Of a DNA stretch of 64,000 bases, positions 1 to 11,663 are shown one piece after another. The stretch is from Phascolarctos cinereus (taxonomy: Eukaryota > Chordata > Mammalia > Diprotodontia > Phascolarctidae). The DNA is taken from NCBI RefSeq assembly GCF_002099425.1, contig NW_018344216.1:933501-997500 (forward strand), read 5' to 3'. Position 1 is the first letter of the stretch. Each line of letters begins with the position of its first letter. The position numbers were made by a program, and so were the translations under genes. A model generated the notes under the pieces. The model was not told where the DNA came from. It was given only the letters and a program-made list of their open reading frames with translations, and made no database searches.

Positions 1-159
1 GAATTCTTTTTTTAATACTTGGACAACAATTTCAATATAATTGGTTTCCTTTTTAATTCCACACATTATATTTTATGCATTTGAAAACATTCTTCTGAAA
101 AGAGGCCCACAAGTTTCACCAGACTGGCAAAGAGTCCACGACAAAGGGTATGCTGGGAT

Positions 160-410
160 TAGTTCAAATTGGCTCTCAGGTCTGATTGTTAAACTTTCAG
201 TATGAGCATTTACACCTTGGAATGCGAAGAAAGGGGCTTGATTCATTATTTTGTTGTTTTAGATTTAAAGTAATTGAGAAAATGCTAATAATTCAGATTA
301 AACCTAAAAGTGTATCATGTGTTTTTTTTTTATTTCCCAGAAAGTCTGTTAAGGCCTTTACTAGCACACCACTGTCCATGATAAACTTTTTTAAAAAAGT
401 TAAAAACCCC
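160..410 (+). repeat. Unclassified dispersed repeat, copy A
   Basis: This stretch aligns by eye with 51505-51720. Both carry GATTGTTAAA/ATTTTCAG, then a segment ending GAGCATTTACACCTTGGAA, and both later pass through a run related to AATTCAGATTAA/CAGATTCAGTTTAA. I do not recognise the family. Edges are uncertain. Confidence 0.5.
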
Positions 411-810
411 TGATCTAGAAGGTTTGAAATTAGAAACTCTAGAACTCGGTATTTCTGCAGAGGTGCTCCCCAGAAAATCTTCCTTCCCTGACTAGAAGTA
501 TAGATTTCAGGATCACTTTACCTAGTCAGGCAAAATCCCCCCCACCCCAATCCTTCCACACAGGAATTAGGGTTTATGAACATTGTCCATAAACACTTGG
601 GCCAACTACCAGCACATAACCACCTCTTTCATGTATTTTCTGTAAGTCTTTATCTACTGTACCTGGGAGGGGAGAAGAAACTACAAATGGGTATGGGTTC
701 CCCGAATGCAGGTCTGCTCTGCTGCGTGCTGATTTGTTTAGAAAGCTGGTCTCACAGCTTACTTTCATAGACCACAGAAGGTCCTTTTTCTGTTAAGAGT
801 CCACCCCTAA
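411..810. other. No feature recognised
   Basis: About 400 bases of mixed composition with a short C-rich run near 537-548. I see no repeat family, exon or RNA gene. The two 64-residue open frames here overlap on opposite strands and resemble nothing known. Confidence 0.4.
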
Positions 811-1300
811 GAATGGCTGAACAAAGGTATACAATTGTGATGGAATACTATTGTGCTATGAGAAATGGCAAACAGGATGATTTCAGAAAAACCTTGAAAG
901 ACTTACATGAACTGATGCAAAATGAAGTGAGTAGAAACAAGAGGTCATCATACATAGTAATAGCAATGTTATACAATGACCAACTGTGAATGACTTAGCT
1001 GTTCTTAGCAATACAAAGATTCAAGACAATTCTGAAGGAAAAAATGCTATCCACCTCCAGAAAACGAACTAATGGAGTCTGAATGTAGATTGAAGCAGAC
1101 TTTTTTACTTTATCTTTCTTGGGTTTTCTGGTCTGCATTTTCTTTTGCAACATGGCTAATATGGAAATGTTTTGCATGACTTCATATGTATAATTTATAG
1201 CACATTGTTTGCCTTCTCAAGGAGGGAAGAAAGGAAAGAAAAAAGGGAGAGAATTTGGAACTCAAAATTTTAAAAACATAAACATTAAATTTTTTTAACA
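811..1300 (+). mobile_element. L1 LINE, 3' end (ORF2 C-terminus and 3' UTR)
   Basis: It opens with GGAATACTATTGTGCTATGA, which encodes the MEYYCA-type motif of the L1 ORF2 C-terminus and also occurs near 54062. The marsupial L1 3' UTR follows, ending A-rich near 1300. It is 5'-truncated, decayed and non-coding. Confidence 0.8.
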
Positions 1301-1539
1301 TGCTATTGAGAAAATTGTTATTAAAAAATGCACTTCTTATTCTAAACCAGTTAATCATTTTGGAATTCTCCATGTTGTATTGACAAAGTACTGGTGGTCA
1401 TACCTATAGTTCCATGGAGAAGTGGCTCTCCAGAGCCTCCAAACAAAGGCTCACACTCTGTAATCTCATCTGTTTGATTAGGAAACTCATAAAATCAACT
1501 AGGAAACTCTTTAATCTAACTCTTAACTCTTTAAATATG

Positions 1540-1675
1540 GATAAAGAAATGGAAAAGCTGTGATGTGGCTAAGGTCACGGAGGTAGAAGAGAAGAGAGGC
1601 AACATCTAAACTCACATTTTCTGGTTAAGAATTTAGTGTTCTTTCTGCTAGACAACACTGCTCTATAGTATAAAA
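1540..1675 (-). mobile_element. MIR-like SINE, decayed
   Basis: The antisense MIR order is weakly visible: a GATAAAGAAATGGAAAAGCT segment, then AAGGTCACGGAGGTAGAAGA (the 'GGTCACACAGCTAGT' region) and a region resembling the 'gctagacaacact' head. Old and diverged. Confidence 0.4.
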
Positions 1676-1799
1676 ACTTCCCCCATTCTCAATGCCCTAA
1701 CCATAAGGAAACAATTTTCCTTTTTCTGCTTTTTATTTCTCTCTCTTCTAATCATAAACTGATTGGCTATTTCTGGTTTAGAGACTCGTGGGGTGCAAC

Positions 1800-2015
1800 T
1801 TTTAAAATAATAATAGCTGACATTTAGTGTTTTAAAGTTTATATTTGCTGCTCACAAACACGTGTTAGATATTATTATCCTCATTTTACAAATGAAGATA
1901 GTGAGATTGAGAGAGCTTAAGTAACTTGCCTAAAATCCTGAGGCAGGATTCAAACCCAAGTCTCACCTGACTTCAGATCCAAGGCTCCTTCCACTATACT
2001 GTGTGGCTCTACAGA
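1800..2015 (-). mobile_element. MIR SINE
   Basis: Antisense MIR. It runs from AATAATAGCTGACATTTA through TTATCCTCATTTTACAAATG, GTAACTTGCC and ATTCAAACCCAAGTCT to the CACTATACTG head end. Nearly full length. Confidence 0.75.
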
Positions 2016-2289
2016 CAATATTCACGTGTAAAAAGTTTATTCTCAAGATTCAGGAATATCAAGGGATAGCTTAATGTCTTGATGATGTATGGACATATTG
2101 ATAAGTTACTCATGCTCTAGTTAAAAGGATGGTGATACGAGAGTTTGTGAAAGCACTTAGATAAGACATCTGAGAGTTAGAACAAATCAAAACTTCCAGT
2201 ATATGATCCAATTTCTTTAGTACTGTAATAAAATATGCAACTTAAGCAAAGCACAAAGTAGCCTCTAAGATTAGTCTCCATTTGGCCTA

Positions 2290-2557
2290 TCATATGCTAT
2301 TTGTTGTCATTCAGTCATTTCACTTGTGTCCAACTCTTTGTGACCCCATTTGGGGTTTTCTTGGCAAAGCTGCTAGAGTGGTTTCCCATTTCCTTCTCCA
2401 ATTTACTTTAGAGATGAAGAAACTGAGGCAAACAGGAGTAAGTGATTTGCCTAGGGTCATACAGCTAGTCAATGTCTGAGGCCAGATCTGAACTCAGGAA
2501 GATGAATCTTTCTGTCTTTGGACCAGGCACTCTATCCATTGCATCACCTAGATGCCC
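2290..2557 (-). mobile_element. RTE-tailed tRNA/CORE SINE
   Basis: Antisense copy. The tail comes first (TTGTTGTCATTCAGTCATTT, TGTCCAACTCTTTGTGACCC, TTCTTGGCAAAG), then the core (AAACTGAGGCAAACAGG, CAGCTAG), then the head (CACTCTATCCATTGCATCAC). Essentially full length. Confidence 0.85.
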
Positions 2558-2879
2558 TTATCTGATAATATAGGGTAAAGAAAATAATTCTGATTTTTGA
2601 TATTCCAGTCAAATAGTTTGTTTTTATGGATGTAAATCAAAAAGAAAACTAAATTAATGGAGTTATCTCCACAATGGAAACTTTAAAAGATATCTTTTAA
2701 TAAGTGACTAAAGCCTTCCAAGGAACAGTTCTCAATTTTGTAGTTATCACTGGTGAATAATACTTTCTACTTTGCTACTATGGATCACTCTGCCCCCTTC
2801 TCTCCTTCCCCTTCATTTCTCTGATATTAAAAAATCAAAAATCTTTTTCTTGTTTGTTAGCTTCTATATCCACAAAACA

Positions 2880-2985
2880 CAGATAATGATATTTCTCTTT
2901 TCTTTATATATGGAGCATATATTTATGTAAAGCACTTAGCACAGTGTCTGGCATACAGTAGGCATTTAATCAATGCTTCCTTCTT
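2880..2985 (+). mobile_element. MIR/L2-type tail fragment
   Basis: GTAAAGCACTTAGCACAGTG followed by TCTGGCATACAGTAGGCATT is the tail shared by MIR- and L2-type elements. Only the end is preserved. Confidence 0.5.
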
Positions 2986-3625
2986 CCTTTACCTCCCCAA
3001 GGAATTGTAATAGACATTGGGGATGCATGCTTACTAGTGAGGACAAAAACACCTTTCATGTCCTGAACCAGGCAGTGAATGGGTGGGAGCGAAAAACGGG
3101 TGATGGTTTTTAGGAGCCAGAGGTTGAGGCTGCCCCAGGACCCCTCCACAAGCGAACTATAAGGAGACAATGCTGAGACTCTAATATAGACTCTAGCTGC
3201 ATTGAGCAGAAACCACATGGAATAGACACTGGGTAGTTGGATTCAACTCTGTTGCTGAACACAGAATTGGTGATTCCCTACTTTCCTGTCCCTTGCATTA
3301 ATCTCACTCTTGCATTCTCCCAAGAAACAACTGAGGCTATGCTCCAATCCTTGTTTCTTTAACAGTTTATTTTGCTTTCTCTTTTACTATTCATTTTGAA
3401 ATATACCAGTTTCTCTAAGGTAATGTATTCACTCATTGCATTACTGATTTATGTATGTCCTTAGGAAAATTCATTCAAGAGCTAAGCAATGGGTGGTGAG
3501 AATGCACATGGTGAAGGATAGATTTTATCATTGCTGGGAGGCATTCCCTGGAAAAATTGGGGGCTCTTAGCAAAGAAAAAAAGAGAGAGAGAGATTTTAT
3601 TGATTCACACTTTTTCTATTCTTCA
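2986..3625. other. No feature recognised
   Basis: About 640 bases with no repeat or exon I can name. The 82-residue antisense open frame at 2970-3218 overlaps the repeat tail and shows no family resemblance. Confidence 0.4.
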
Positions 3626-3629
3626 ATGA

Positions 3630-3805
3630 CTTCAAGTCATCAGGCTCAGATGAACTATATCATTAGATACTGAAAGAAGTGGCAGATACAATTGTAGAGT
3701 GATCATTGGTAGATACTGAAGAACAAGAGCTGTGCCAAAGACCTGCAAAATGGTAAATGTCCCAGTTTTCAACAAAGGGAATAGCATAATTTCTGTAAAT
3801 TATAT
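3630..3805 (+). mobile_element. CR1/L3-type LINE, reverse-transcriptase fragment
   Basis: One frame reads KMVNVPVFNKGNSIISVNYI. This matches the spacing of the CR1-superfamily RT motif 'W..ANV.PIFKKG....NYRPVSL'. The fragment is short and stops lie close by. Family call from memory. Confidence 0.4.
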
Positions 3806-4059
3806 AGGAAAATTGATTTCTTCTTTTGGGGGCTTTTACTTATATTATCTGTTTAGTAATCCCTTTCCCCTCCTAGAGGGGCAATCTCATAGGACAAATA
3901 ATATATTTTTAGAGAGGAAAAATAAGTCATCATAACCTATTGATAAATCAAAAAAATACAAAAATATATGCAATGTGCAACACCTATTGACCTCCCACCT
4001 CCATAACTACTGAATATTCCTTCAGCTCATTAAGTTGTTTTTTTTTTAAGAAACACTTT

Positions 4060-7000
4060 ATAATTAAGTCTAAGTCTTTTGTGTACTGTGGGAAGTCGAT
4101 GATCAGCTATTTTGTGCACTTTGTAGTTATTTGGAATGGAATTTCCCTTTCTATTATAGTTTCTTGTGTTTTGTTATTATTATATAGAAATGCTATTGAT
4201 TTTTGAGGATTCATTTTGTAGCTTACAACTTTGCTGAAGTTATTGTCTTAATTAGTCCTTTCTGATTCCCTAGAGTTTCTCAAGTAAACCATCATATCAT
4301 CAGCAGGTTTATTTCCTCTTTACCTATTTTTATTCCTTCAATTTCTATCTCTTTTCTTACTGTGATTGCTAGCATTTCCAGAATTATATCAAATAATAGT
4401 GGTGAGAGTGGGCATCCTTGGTTCACTCCCATATTTATTGGAAAAGGTTCTAATATATCTCCAACGCATATGCTGCTTGCTTTTGGTTTTAGGTTGAGGC
4501 TTTTTATGTTATTAAAAAAGGTCCCACTATGCCTATACTTTGTAGGGTTTGTTTTTTTAATAGCATAAAAGAATGGTGTGCTTTGTTAAAGGGTTTTTCT
4601 GTATCTATTGAGATGAGCAAGTGTTTTGGGATGTTTTGGTTTTTTATGTTGCTTGTTTTCCTAATATTGAACCATCCTTGCATCCCTGGTATAAATAGCA
4701 CTTAATCATAATGAATGACTTCTTGGATAAATCACTGTAGTCTGTTTGATAGGATTTTGTTTTAAAATTTTGAGTCAATATTCATTGATTATATAGATCT
4801 ATAGTTTCCTTTCCATGTTTTTTCTTTCCCTGGTTTGGGTATTAGGACTATATTTGTCTCATAAAAGATCTGGGATAGGGTTCTTTCTCAATTTTTGAGA
4901 ATAATTTGTGAAGTGTGGGTATTAACTGTTTTTTAAAAGTTTGATAGAATTCCCTTGGGAATATATCAAGACCAGGAATTTTTTCCTTTGATAGTTCCTT
5001 TACAGTTAGATCTATTGGGTTATTTAAGATCTCTATCTCGCCTTCTGATGGTTTGGGTATTTTATATTTTTGAAGCTATTCCTCCGTTTCTTTTGTATTC
5101 TTCGTTTTGTAAGCATAAAACTGTGCGTAAAATGTCCTGGTTATCTTTTTATTTCTTCTAGTTTTGCTGTAATTTCACCTTGCTCATTTGCTATTTTATT
5201 GACTTGATTTTCTACTCTCTTTTTAATTAGATTAGCTAAGGGTTTATCAATTTTATTAGTCTTTTCAAAGAAACAGATTTTAGCTTTATTTATCATCTTT
5301 TTGTTTCCAATTTATATATTCTCCCCCTAAAAAGTTAATATCTCCTCTTTTGTACTTATTTTATATTTATTTAGATATTTTTGGTTTTCTAATTTTTTAA
5401 AATGTATATTCAGTTCACAATTTTTTTCTATTTTGTTAATGAATATTTATAAAGATATGATTTTCACCCTCACAACTGCTTTAGCTGCATCCCAGAAATG
5501 TTAGTATGTTGTTTTATTATCACTTTCTTTTACATAGTTATTGTTATGATTTGTTCTTTAACCCACTTTAACTCCCTGTTTAGATCTCTATCTTTTGTTT
5601 GTGGTCCCTAATCCAATTTTTATTTTTATTGTGTTATGGTATGTGAAGGATGTAGTAATTATTTCTGCCCTTTTACATTTGTTTGCAATATCTTTGTGCT
5701 CTAGTACATGGTCATGCTTTTTGGTGAGGCAATCAGGGTTAAGTGACTTGCCCAGGGTCACATAGCTAGTAAGTGCATGGTCAATTTTTTAAAAGTTCCA
5801 TGTGGTGTAAAGAAACACACACACACACACACATTCATTTACTTTCCCTTTTAAAAGACACCATGACTCTTTTGACTCTAGTTTCTTCGGAAACTTGTTC
5901 AGTTCCAAATTTTACCCTTTTGTTTACATTTCTGTTAGACTTCTCCAAAACTGATAGAGGGATATTGAAGTTTCCTATCACTATTAGGTTACTGACTATG
6001 TCTTCTTGAAACTCAGATGTTTCATTTATGAATTTGCATGCTAAGGCATTTGGAGCATGTAAGTTTATTACTGATATTGGTTGTCTATGATTCCTTTCAG
6101 CATAATATAGTTTCCTTTTTTATCTCTTTTTATTTTGTGAATGTTTGTATTTACTTTGTTAGATAGGATGATTGCAGCTGCTACTTTTTGGATTCACTTA
6201 AAGCATAGTCATTTTTTTTTCTATCCCCTTAGTTTTATTTTGTGAATTTATCTGTTTTTTTTTAACTGTATTTCTAGTAAGCAACAGACTGTAGGATTTT
6301 GTTTCCTTATCCAATCTGTCACTCTCTTTTGTTTTATTGGATTGTTTAATCCATTCACATTTAAAGTAATAAGAATTTGGTTTATATTTTCATCTATGTG
6401 TCTCTAATATGGAAAATTTTTTTTCATCTTATGTATTTTCCCCCTCTTCTGCTGTCCTTCAGTTACTTGTATCTTTTTTTAAGGTGGCCCTGTTCCCACT
6501 GGCTCTTTTCCTCTCAGTACTTATCTTCTCTTCTCATTTGTTGTTCTTTTCCCTTTGGGGTTTTGTTTATCAGTTACTTTTATTCTCCTGCTTTCAGCTG
6601 GTTATAAAATTCTTCCCTCAATTTTTTCCCTTCTCAGTTTAGTCAAGTAGATTTCCCCTTCTTCTCCTCCCCTTCAACTAGTTGCGTTCATTAGATTTTA
6701 AAATTGCATTTTTTTGCATCCCTTTCCAAAAAGGATTTTTCTCACTCTCTTCATTATTCATCCTTTGTATTTAGCTACTCTACACCCTCATTCTCATATT
6801 CATGACCTCTACAATTATCTGGTCTCTCTCTTTTCTCTGTATTAATCATGCAATCAAAGCTTCTAAGGCAGCCATTCTCAGCTCTTCCCTCCCACTTTCT
6901 GCCACTGTCTCAGAGGGCTTGACCCATAGATTCCTTTTTTCCACTGTATCTCACTCTCAGAACAATGCCAGTTATTGCAGATGCTGAAGAGAACACTGTC

Positions 7001-7150
7001 CCATAGTAGGGCCTTTCTCCTTTCATGTCCTTAATTATGCAGCCCAACCCTGAACTATACCCTCCCCTGGTTACCATTCCCCCCGCCCCCCACATTTATC
7101 TCAAAATGTCTTCCCTATGTCCATTCTTTCCCTAGTTAAAATTATCCCCC
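4060..7150 (-). mobile_element. L1 LINE, ORF2 region, antisense
   Basis: This is the largest L1 block in the window. The plus strand shows the complement of L1 ORF2: the RT region lies near 4380-4740 (complement of 'GGGCATCCTTGG' and 'CCATCCTTGCATCCCTGG') and the endonuclease region near 5860-6380. The sequence upstream of ORF2 is more diverged, to about 7150. Reading is interrupted throughout, so it is a dead copy. A 61-bp SINE piece with target duplications sits at 5715-5775, and a short CA run lies at 5815-5833. Confidence 0.8.
5715..5775 (-). mobile_element. 5'-truncated SINE1-type insertion in L1
   Basis: Only the SINE 3' part is present (GGTTAAGTGACTTGCCCAGG, CACATAGCTAGTAAGTG). It is flanked by the direct repeat CATGGTCA at 5707-5714 and 5776-5783. 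The flanking L1 reads straight across one copy of this repeat, as expected for L1-driven insertion. Confidence 0.75.
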
Positions 7151-7169
7151 TGCCATGATGTGAGTGTAA

Positions 7170-7340
7170 GTCCTCAGCTTGTCACTTACTCATGACCTCT
7201 AACCTTTCTCAGTCTTAGCTTCCTAATTCATGAAATGGATATGGTGCTACCCCTTAGGTTGTAAAAATTTACTGACATAGTATCTGTAAAGCACTTTGCA
7301 AATATTAAAGTAGGTAAGTTATTGTTGTTGTTGTTGTTAT
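7170..7340 (+). mobile_element. MIR SINE, 3' half
   Basis: Ordered MIR landmarks are CTTAGCTTCCTAATTCATGA, GTAAAGCACTTTGCAAATAT and a terminal GTT run (TTATTGTTGTTGTTGTTGTT, 7320-7339). Confidence 0.6.
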
Positions 7341-8149
7341 ACTCACTTTTTTTTTTTGGCCAAAGGTTGGAAAATTAGGCAACACACTAACTCCTCCAAA
7401 TATGTGAAGAATGTAATTAAAGTAAGATGATTTTTTTAAGGGAACTTGATGTAAATGAAATTTAAAAAACCAGTGACTCTGCCAGAGCTACCTAGGAAGA
7501 GAATCTGTCCAAATGAGTTTAAGTTGATTAAATAAAAAACTAAACAGAAGATGAAATTTGTTGATGAAATCCAGCAAGCTGTGAAAAAATTTTTATAGAT
7601 GGGCCATTCCAGTGACAGATTCATTTCAGCATGAATCATTCTAGCATAAGCAATAGAAATGATGCTACTTGGGCTCTTTTGAGAAGGACTAGATTATGAT
7701 TTTTGACACTCTGATTCTATAAATATTTCACTCCATGTTTAATCAGTGCATACTGGTAGGTCTCTGTCAGTCTTTAGATGTGTCAACTATGGTTCTTTCT
7801 TTAGTATTTAAATACTTATGATTTCATCTTTGTAGAGCTGTCCTTCAATGGTACAGATTACAACTGTTCTACAGGCTGGGAGATGGTCTTACAGAATTTT
7901 TTTAAATGATTACCTCACCTTGTAACTGGCCAACCAGCTTGGCTGGGCTGGTTTACTCACCATCACTAGGTCAGTACTTGAAGCCCTTCTCTTTGGAAGG
8001 ACCTGCCAAAGCTTGTGCACTTCTGGCCTCACCTTTGAGAAGACCAAGTCATCTCCATGTCACAATGAGGAACAGGAATAGGATTTTAGTGGTTCTGTCT
8101 GTTATAAGAAAACATACATTTTTATAAAGACCAAATCAATGCATTGGTT
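7341..8149. other. No feature recognised
   Basis: About 800 bases without a repeat I can name. The stretch 7900-8110 is less AT-rich than its surroundings and lacks the look of a decayed SINE. It would be the part to test for conservation. Confidence 0.4.
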
Positions 8150-8390
8150 ATCAGGGGCTATATAGGTAGTGGCTAGAGTGCTGAACCTTAGAGGAAGGAT
8201 GACCTGAGTTCAAATTCTTTCTTAGACACTTACTAGATATTGTGACCCTGGGAAAGTCTTTTAATGTCTCTAAACCCCAGTTTCTTTATCTGTAAAATAA
8301 GGATAACACCATCTTTCCTGCAAGGAACAAATAAGATAAAGCATTTTTCAGATATTAAAGCACTATATAAATGTGAGATATTACTTCTTT
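8150..8390 (+). mobile_element. MIR SINE
   Basis: Near full length: GTGGCTAGAGTGCTGAACCT head, GACCTGAGTTCAAATTC, ACTTACTAGATATTGTGACC, CCCCAGTTTCTTTATCTG, then the AAAGCACTATATAAATGTGA end. Confidence 0.75.
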
Positions 8391-8624
8391 GGGAGCTAGC
8401 TTCAACCAGCTTTGGGCCATTTGGTTTTGTTTCATAATATTTCAAGGGAATTTTCCAGACAAAAGTTCCCTAATTATGAGTATATTAATTTCCCACTCTC
8501 TGCCTTATCTTTAACATATTATCTCAACAAATTAGAACTGGGGGTCAAAAAGCACAATACAATACAGCACAAATATTTAAGCTCAATCTTAAAAGTACTA
8601 CTATTTCTCTTCTTCTACCTCTAC

Positions 8625-9005
8625 TGGAATAAACTTACTAAGCATCTACTATGTGCCACTGTTGGGGCAGCTAGGTAGCATTGTGGATAGACTGCCTGGC
8701 CTGAAGTCAGGAAGATCCGAGTTCAAATCTGGCCTTATATACTCACTACTTGTGTGACCCGAGGCAAGTCACTTCACCCTGTTTGCCTCAGTTTCCTTGT
8801 CTGTAAAATGAGCTGGAGAAGGAAATGGCAAACCACTCCAGTATCTTTGCCAAGAAAACTCCCAAAAGAGGTCACAAAAAAAATCAAATATGACTGAAAA
8901 TGACAAACTAAACAAAATGTTCCATTGTACTAAGAACAAGGGATTCAAAAAGAGTAAAAGACAGTCCTTGCTCTCAAGGAGCTAAAAATCTGCTGTTTTA
9001 AATAA
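8625..9005 (-). mobile_element. L2/L3-clade LINE 3' end, split by a SINE
   Basis: The complement of the L2-type terminus is seen in two parts: CTAAGCATCTACTATGTGCC (8639-8658) and, past the SINE at 8664-8918, TAAAAGACAGTCCTTGCTCT then CAAGGAGCTAAAAATCTG. Confidence 0.6.
8664..8918 (+). mobile_element. RTE-tailed tRNA/CORE SINE
   Basis: Full-length sense copy. Head GGGGCAGCTAGGTAGCATTG, core GTGTGACCCGAGGCAAGTCA, GTAAAATGAGCTGGAGAAGG, CCACTCCAGTATCTTTGCCA, then the decayed RTE-type tail ATATGACTGAAAATGACAAA. It sits inside an antisense L2 3' end. Confidence 0.85.
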
Positions 9006-9311
9006 TGCGGATAGCTACTGTTATTTCAAACATTTTTTTCAAAAAGTCATTTTTACCCAGCAATTTCTACCTGAAATATTAAACGGCTTTTCCATTTTTC
9101 ATTTTCATGACCTCACAATGGGGATGATAAACTTTTACTCTCAATAATAATTTATAGAAATACAATTACATAGACCTGAAATATAATCACATATAAAATC
9201 TTCCTTTGGAGATTCTATGTCTTTTTCCTTCAAGCTCCATGAGGATGTTTAGTGGTAGATAGCATATATCAATTAAGCTTTCTGGGACGACCATTTGAGA
9301 ATAGAGAAGTT

Positions 9312-9461
9312 AGGGCAGCTAGGTGGCACAGTGGATAGAACTCCAGCTTTGGAGTCAGGAGGACCTGAGTTCAAATCTGTCCTTAGACACTTGATACTTA
9401 CTGGCTGTGTGATACTGGGCAAGTCACTTAACCCCAATTGGCTCACCAAAAAAAAAAAAAA
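9312..9461 (+). mobile_element. SINE1-type element with poly(A) tail and target duplication
   Basis: Head GGGCAGCTAGGTGGCACAGT, body GAGTTCAAATCTGTCC, end ACTTAACCCCAATTGGCTCA, then about 14 A. It is flanked by 13-bp duplications GAATAGAGAAGTT (9299-9311) and GAATGGAGAAGTT (9462-9474) that differ at one base, so it is a relatively young L1-driven insertion. Confidence 0.9.
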
Positions 9462-9484
9462 GAATGGAGAAGTTTTTCTAATCA

Positions 9485-11660
9485 CCGAACATTTATTAAA
9501 TATCTACTATGTGCCAGGCACTGTGCTAAGCATTGGAGATACAAAATGAGGTAAAAGACAGTTCCTGCTCTCAAGGAGTTTATAATCTAATGGTGGAGGC
9601 AACACGCAAACAACTATAAAAGAGGTAAGCTACAGATAGGGAAAATAGGAAATAACAGAGGACAAGCTGGAATTAAAGGTGAGATGTTAGTTGGGACTTA
9701 AAGGAAGCCATTGAGGTCAGTAGTCAGAGCAGGTGAGGACATTCCAGGCATGGAGGACAGCAAGAGAGAACACTTGGAGACAAAAGATGGAGTGTCTTGT
9801 TCATGGAAAAGCCAGGAGGCCAGTGACACTGGACCCAAGAGTATGTGTCAGGGAGTAAGGTGTAAGAAGACTAGAAAGATACTGGGGGAATAGGTTATGA
9901 AAGGCTTTGAATGCCAAACATGGGATCTTTTGTATTTGACCCTGGAAACAATAGGAAGTTTACTGAGTAGGGAGGAGGTGACATGATTGGACCTGAGTTT
10001 TAGGAAAATCACTTTAGTGGCTAAATGGAGGTTGGGTTGGAGATGGGAGAGACTTGAGGGAGGCAGACTCACCAGTAGGCTATTGCAATAATCACGGTGT
10101 GAGGTGATGAGGGTCTGCATTCTGGCAGTACCAGAGGAGAGAGGGAGGAACATTGCAAAGGGGAAACTGACAGGCCTTGGCAACAGAATGGGTATGGGGA
10201 TGACAGCAGTGAGAAATCCAGAATGACACCTAGGTCGTGAGTCTGAGGGACCGGGAGAATGGTGGTGCCCTCAAGAGTACTAAAGAAGTTTGTAATGGGA
10301 GAAGAGTTCTGGGGAAAAGATAAAGAGTTCCTTTTGGATATATTGAATTTATATGTCTACTGGACATCCAATTCAAGTTGTCTGAAAGGCAGTTGGAGAT
10401 GTGAGACTGAAGGTCAGCAGAGAGATTAGGGATGATTAAATAAATTTGAGAATTGTCAAAATAGAGATGCTAACTAAGTCCCTAGGAGCCGATGAGGTCA
10501 CCAAGAGAAGTAGTACGGAGAAAAGAGAAGAGGGCCCAGCCTGAAACTGTGTGGGACACCTATGGTTAGTGAGCATGACCTGGAGAAAGATGCAGAAAAG
10601 GAGCCTGAGAAGGAGTGGCCAGATAAGTAGAAGCAGGAGAGAGAGGTCTCCTGAAAACCTAAAGAGAAGACCGTGTCAAAGAGAAGGGGGTGATTGACTG
10701 CGTCACAGGCCACAGAGAAGTCAAGAAGGAGGAGGTTTGAGAAAAGTCCATTGTATTTGACAATTAAGAGATAATTGTTCATTTTGGAAAGAGCTGTTTG
10801 GCTGAATGCTGAGTTCAAAAGCCAGATGACAAAGAGTTAAGAGAGTGAGAAGACAGAAGAGAGAACTACTGTGGGTGATTTTTTTAAATTAGTATTTTAT
10901 TTTTCCAATTACATGTAAAGACAATTTTTAACATTAATTTAAGATTTTTTGAGTTCCAATTTTTCTCCCTTTCTTCCTCACTTCCCCACCTCCCTAAGAT
11001 GGCAAGCAATTTGATATAGATTATACATATATATATGTGCAATCATGTAAAACTTATTTACATATTAGTCACGTTGTGAAAGAAGAAGCAGACTAAAAGA
11101 AAAAAAAACATTAAAAAAAAGAGAGAAACTGAAGATAGTATGCTTTGATCTGCATTCAGACTCCACCAGTTCTTTCTCTGGATGCAGATAGCATTTTTCA
11201 TCATGAATCATTTGGAATTGTCTTGGATCATTGTATTGCTAGGAATAGCTAAGTCATTCATAGTTGGTCATTGTACAATGTTCTCCTGGTTCTGCTTGCT
11301 TTATTTTGCACCAGTTCTTGTCTTTCTAGATTTCTCCGAAATCTGCCCACTCTTCATTTCTTACAACAAATTGTTCCAATATATTCATATACCACAACTT
11401 GTTCAGCCATTCCCAATCGATGGGCCTCCCTTTAATTTCCAGTTCTTTGTGTGGATGACCATCTCAAGAAGGAGATCCTTTGCCATAAATAGCAGAAGAG
11501 ATATGGGATGACAGTAGGGAAGGATCAAGCCAGGGTTTTTTTTTGAGGATAGGTGAGACATGGGCATAATCGCAGACAGTAGGAAGTAGCCAGTGGACAG
11601 GAAAATATTGAAGATAAGTGAGAGTGGGGATGATAGAGGGGGCAATCTGCTGGTTCAAAA
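9485..11660 (-). mobile_element. L2/L3-clade LINE, long antisense copy split by L1
   Basis: It starts with the complement of the L2-type terminus (CTATGTGCCAGGCACTGTGC). The minus strand around 10500-10820 encodes RT-like residues including NGLFSNLLLLDFSVA, where 'LLDFSVAFD' holds the catalytic RT motif, followed by a GVP..... LGPLLF-like stretch. Minus-strand 9850-10180 resembles the region after RT ('SHRDYCNSLLVSLP'). The element is resumed at 11459-11660 after the L1 at 10879-11449. Open frames are short and interrupted, so it is inactive. Confidence 0.85.
10879..11449 (-). mobile_element. L1 3' end inserted in L2, with target duplication
   Basis: Antisense L1 3' UTR of the TTTTTCCAATTACATGTAAA subtype, followed by the end of ORF2 (GAACTTGT.CAGCCATTCC-type complement near 11398). 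Flanks are TGTGGGTGA (10870-10878) and TGTGGATGA (11450-11458), a 9-bp target duplication with one mismatch. The L2 continues in register on the far side. Confidence 0.85.
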
Positions 11661-11663
11661 CCA

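Noticed and set aside
7900-8110. Ancient conserved element
   Set aside because: The composition is suggestive only; I cannot show conservation or a family from this sequence alone.
8664-9461. tRNA genes suggested by the SINE heads (GGTGG...GTTCAAATC)
   Set aside because: These are the tRNA-derived promoters of SINEs. No cloverleaf with an anticodon arm can be drawn.
10498-10818. 106-residue minus frame as a gene
   Set aside because: It is a piece of L2/L3-clade reverse transcriptase inside a 2-kb LINE copy.
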